Source: an uncultured Eubacteriales bacterium (GTDB taxonomy: Bacteria; Bacillota; Clostridia; Lachnospirales; Lachnospiraceae). Taken from it: a stretch of 6,623 nt of DNA. Below, piece after piece: positions 3,830 to 6,623 of this stretch. Within the stretch, counting starts at the first letter, position 1, and the number at the start of each line of letters is the position of its first letter. A program made the position numbers and the translations under genes. The stretch is taken from positions 1 to 6,623 of the forward strand of contig CACZSO010000276.1 in the NCBI GenBank assembly GCA_902783795.1. The letters are read 5' to 3'. Below the pieces are notes generated by a model, which saw nothing but the letters and a program-made list of their open reading frames with translations, did not search any database and was not told where the DNA came from.

Positions 3830-5203
3830 ATGGAAAGTACCATTGCGGCCATATCCACAGGCCTGACCCCTTCCGGCATCATCATCGTCCGGATGTCCGG
3901 ACCGGAAGCCATGAGGATAGCAGAAAAAGTTTATAAGGGAAAAGGGAAAAAGCGGCTGTCTAAAGCCAAAAGCCATACCATCCATTATGGCTTTATTTAT
4001 GATGGAGAAACGGTGATCGATGAAGTGCTGGTCTCTGTCATGAGGGCGCCGTTTACCTATACCGGGGAAGATATTGCCGAGATCAACTGTCACGGGGGCA
4101 TCCTGGTGGCCCGGAAGGTCCTGGAGATCCTGATAAAAAACGGGGCTGTGCTGGCAGAGCCGGGAGAATTTACGAAACGGGCTTTTTTAAACGGGAAGAT
4201 CGATCTTACGAAAGCGGAAGCAGTTATTGATGTGATCGACGCGAAAAACCAGTATGCGCTGAAAGCCGGTGCCATGCAGTTAAAAGGGGCTGTGGCAGAA
4301 AAGATTAGAGATATCCGGGAAAAACTGCTGGATGAAATGTCCTATATCGAAGCTGCCCTGGATGATCCGGAACACTATGACTTAACGGGTTACGGAGAAG
4401 AGCTTCGGGAAAAGCTAGTCCCTGTAAAAGAGGAAACAGAGAAGCTGATCAGGCGTTCTGATTACGGAAGTATGCTGAAAGAAGGTATTAAGACCGTGAT
4501 CGCGGGGCGGCCGAATGCAGGAAAATCCTCTTTGCTGAACCTGCTGTCAGGGTATGAAAAGGCCATCGTGACCCAGGTGCCCGGCACCACCCGGGATGTG
4601 CTGGAGGAAAATATCCAGATAGGCCCGGTGTCGCTGATCTTAATGGATACTGCCGGCATCAGGGAAACCGAGGATATCGTGGAAAAGATCGGCGTGGAAA
4701 AAGCCAAAGAGGCCCTCTATGACGCGGACCTGATCCTCTATCTGGTGGATGCCATGGAAGGTCTCCATGAAGAAGATAAAGAGATCCTGGATTCCTTACA
4801 GGGACACCAGGTGATCTTGCTTAAGAATAAGACGGACCTTCCGGGAATCCAGGAAAAACCTTTATTAGAGTCGCCTCAGGAAGGGATCCGCGAGCTTTCT
4901 TTCTCAGCTTTGACCGGAGAAGGATTGGAAGCGTTGGAAAACCTGATCCTTACGATGTTTGAAAACAGTGAGATCACCGCCAATGATGAGGTGGTCATCA
5001 CCAATGAGCGGCAGAAAGCCTGTCTTATGGAAGCAGATCAGGCACTTTCCTATGTGTTTGAAGGAATCGAAGAAGAACAGTCAGAAGAGTTTCTGGCTAT
5101 CGATCTAATGAATGCTTACGCGGCCCTGGGACGGATCCTGGGAGAAGATGTAGGCGACGATGTGATCGACAGGGTTTTTGAAAAATTCTGTATGGGAAAA
5201 TAA
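3830..5203 (+). CDS. mnmE: tRNA uridine-5-carboxymethylaminomethyl modification GTPase MnmE
   Basis: The 457-residue protein is the GTPase half of the MnmEG complex, which installs a carboxymethylaminomethyl group on wobble uridine 34 of certain tRNAs using a tetrahydrofolate one-carbon unit. Residues 1-120 are the folate-binding TrmE N-domain (GIIIVRMSG near 16-24, YTGEDIAEINCHGG 77-90, PGEFTKRAFLNGK 111-123). A helical domain carries an inserted G domain with G1 GRPNAGKS (226-233), G2 within PGTTRD (251-256), G3 DTAG (273-276), G4 NKTD (333-336) and G5 around SA (359-360). The protein ends in FCMGK, the conserved FC-[IM]-GK tail whose Cys is functionally important. All key motifs are intact. 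AGAGG at 3820-3824 lies 5 nt before the ATG. It sits directly after the jag terminator with no clear promoter of its own, and is followed by its partner mnmG. Confidence 0.98.
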   Translation: MESTIAAISTGLTPSGIIIVRMSGPEAMRIAEKVYKGKGKKRLSKAKSHTIHYGFIYDGETVIDEVLVSVMRAPFTYTGEDIAEINCHGGILVARKVLEILIKNGAVLAEPGEFTKRAFLNGKIDLTKAEAVIDVIDAKNQYALKAGAMQLKGAVAEKIRDIREKLLDEMSYIEAALDDPEHYDLTGYGEELREKLVPVKEETEKLIRRSDYGSMLKEGIKTVIAGRPNAGKSSLLNLLSGYEKAIVTQVPGTTRDVLEENIQIGPVSLILMDTAGIRETEDIVEKIGVEKAKEALYDADLILYLVDAMEGLHEEDKEILDSLQGHQVILLKNKTDLPGIQEKPLLESPQEGIRELSFSALTGEGLEALENLILTMFENSEITANDEVVITNERQKACLMEADQALSYVFEGIEEEQSEEFLAIDLMNAYAALGRILGEDVGDDVIDRVFEKFCMGK

Positions 5204-5258
5204 GTCCGGCTTTTTGGACAGCAGTTGCTTAAAAAGCTTTTGATGAAGGAAAAAGACC
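5204..5258 (+). other. mnmE-mnmG spacer with short inverted repeats and the mnmG ribosome binding site
   Basis: This 55-bp gap contains a weak 4-bp hairpin (GTCC 5204-5207 with GGAC 5216-5219, T-rich loop) and GCTTAAAAAGC at 5227-5237, a motif also present at 652-662. AAGGA at 5246-5250 is the mnmG Shine-Dalgarno, 8 nt before its ATG. I see no convincing terminator or promoter, so mnmE and mnmG are probably co-transcribed. Confidence 0.5.
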
Positions 5259-6623
5259 ATGCTTCAGATAACAGAAAAGTATGATGTGATCGTAGTAGGC
5301 GCGGGCCATGCCGGGGTAGAAGCCGCATTGGCGGCAGCGCGCCTGGGTCTTACAGTGATCATGTTTACGGTATCCGTAGACTCCATCGCCTTAATGCCCT
5401 GCAACCCGAACATCGGCGGCAGCTCCAAAGGACACCTGGTAAGAGAGGTGGATGCTCTGGGCGGCGAGATGGGCAAAAACATCGATAAAACCTACATCCA
5501 GTCAAAAATGCTGAATGTTTCAAAGGGACCGGCCGTTCATTCCCTGCGTGCCCAGGCGGATAAGCAGTGGTACACCCGGGAAATGCGGAAGACGCTGGAA
5601 AACCAGGAGCGGCTTACTATCCGGCAGGCAGAAGTTTCAGAACTTATAGTGGAGAACGGCGTGGTCAAAGGTGTAAAGACCTTATCCGGTGCAGAATATC
5701 TGGCCGGGGCGGTGGTCCTGACGACCGGTGTATATTTAAAAGCCCGCTGCATCTACGGTGAAGTATCCGAATATACCGGTCCGAATGGCTTAAAAGCCGC
5801 AAATTACCTGTCACAGAGCCTTTTAGACTGCGGGATCGAGCTCAGGCGTTATAAGACCGGGACACCGGCCCGGATGGACGGGTCCACCATCGATTATTCG
5901 AAGATGACAGAACAGAAGGGCGATATTAAACCGGTACCTTTTTCCTTTGAGACAGATCCGGCTTTAATGGACCGGGAACAGGTGAGCTGCTGGCTGACTT
6001 ACACAAATGAAGAGACACACCGGATCATCCGGGAGAACATTGACCGGTCCCCCCTGTTTTCCGGTAATATCCAGGGCACCGGGCCCCGTTACTGCCCGTC
6101 CATCGAGGATAAGGTGGTGCGGTTTGCTGACAAGGACCGGCACCAGGTCTTTATCGAACCTGAAGGACTGTACACCCACGAAATGTATGTGGACGGCATG
6201 TCCTCTTCCCTGCCGGAAGATGTGCAGGTGGCCATGTACCGGACAGTGCCGGGCCTGGAAAACGCGAAGATCGTGCGGAATGCCTACGCGATCGAGTATG
6301 ACTGCATCGATGCCCAGCAGCTGAAGCTCACCCTGGAATTCAAGAAGATCAGCGGTCTGTACGCCGCCGGCCAGTTCAATGGTTCTTCCGGATATGAAGA
6401 GGCAGCGGCCCAGGGGCTCATTGCAGGCATCAATGCATCACGGCACATTAAGGGCCTGGAAGAGATCGTCATAGACCGGTCCCAGGGATACATCGGCGTT
6501 TTGATCGATGATCTGGTGACAAAGGAAAATACAGAGCCCTACCGTATGATGACCTCCTGGGCAGAATACCGGCTGCTGTTACGGCAGGATAACGCTGATC
6601 TGCGTCTCACTCCCCTGGGTCAT
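5259..6623 (+). CDS. mnmG: tRNA uridine-5-carboxymethylaminomethyl modification enzyme MnmG (GidA), C-terminus cut by window edge
   Basis: The reading frame is open for 455 codons from 5259 to the window end with no stop; full-length MnmG is about 620-640 residues, so roughly the last quarter is missing. MnmG is the FAD/NADH-dependent partner of MnmE in wobble-uridine modification of tRNA. Visible motifs are the FAD dinucleotide fold GAGHAG (14-19), CNPNIGGSSKGHLVREVDALGGEMG (48-72), KTGTPARMDG (199-208), GTGPRYCPSIEDK (273-285) with Cys279, and GQFNGSSGYEEAAAQG (371-386). Cys48 and Cys279 correspond to the two cysteines known to matter in E. coli (C47, C277). The ATG has AAGGA 8 nt upstream and gives the standard N-terminus YDVIVVGAGHAG. 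One oddity is Trp434 in TSWAEYRLLLRQDNADLRL, where other members have Arg. Confidence 0.97.
   Translation, partial: MLQITEKYDVIVVGAGHAGVEAALAAARLGLTVIMFTVSVDSIALMPCNPNIGGSSKGHLVREVDALGGEMGKNIDKTYIQSKMLNVSKGPAVHSLRAQADKQWYTREMRKTLENQERLTIRQAEVSELIVENGVVKGVKTLSGAEYLAGAVVLTTGVYLKARCIYGEVSEYTGPNGLKAANYLSQSLLDCGIELRRYKTGTPARMDGSTIDYSKMTEQKGDIKPVPFSFETDPALMDREQVSCWLTYTNEETHRIIRENIDRSPLFSGNIQGTGPRYCPSIEDKVVRFADKDRHQVFIEPEGLYTHEMYVDGMSSSLPEDVQVAMYRTVPGLENAKIVRNAYAIEYDCIDAQQLKLTLEFKKISGLYAAGQFNGSSGYEEAAAQGLIAGINASRHIKGLEEIVIDRSQGYIGVLIDDLVTKENTEPYRMMTSWAEYRLLLRQDNADLRLTPLGH

Noticed and set aside
5567..6324. Plus-strand frames at 5567-5761 and 6007-6324
   Set aside because: They lie inside mnmG in another frame. 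mnmG has intact conserved motifs throughout, so these are shadow frames.
1..6623. Search for mobile elements, CRISPR arrays, tRNA genes or a novel defence-type operon
   Set aside because: No transposase, integrase, terminal repeats, regular spacer arrays, tRNA cloverleaf or unknown protein gene was found. All coding DNA is explained by conserved housekeeping genes in a conserved order.

Overview
The window is a conserved chromosomal neighbourhood of a Gram-positive bacterium of the class Clostridia. The protein sequences, the divergent dnaA/rpmH arrangement and the strong purine-rich Shine-Dalgarno sites suggest the family Lachnospiraceae. That placement comes from recalled family resemblance and is moderately sure. 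I find no phage, plasmid, IS or CRISPR signature, and no unknown gene system.

Layout. Positions 1-203 (minus strand) encode the N-terminus of the replication initiator DnaA, cut by the window edge. Positions 204-760 are a very AT-rich, gene-free region between divergent dnaA and rpmH, in the classic position for the origin region. It holds a dnaA promoter with a terminator-like leader hairpin, about a dozen degenerate DnaA-box-like 9-mers, two tandem 12-bp repeats, and a strong rpmH promoter with a 5'-terminal stem-loop.

On the plus strand follow rpmH (ribosomal protein L34), a 125-bp gap with two hairpins, then rnpA (RNase P protein), yidD, yidC (membrane insertase) and jag/khpB (KH-R3H RNA-binding protein). 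These are closely spaced and probably form one operon, closed by a clear intrinsic terminator at 3786-3811. mnmE starts 18 bp after that terminator and is followed, 55 bp later, by mnmG, which runs off the right edge.

The genes link replication initiation (DnaA), ribosome and tRNA production (L34, RNase P), membrane protein insertion and envelope control (YidD, YidC, Jag), and tRNA wobble-uridine modification (the MnmE-MnmG complex). The interesting material is mostly non-coding: an origin-type region without a perfect TTATCCACA box, structured leaders on both dnaA and rpmH, an attenuator-like hairpin before rnpA, and a terminator directly before mnmE. Two residue changes also stand out: Lys52 at the YidC groove position that is usually Arg, and Trp434 in place of a normally conserved Arg in MnmG.
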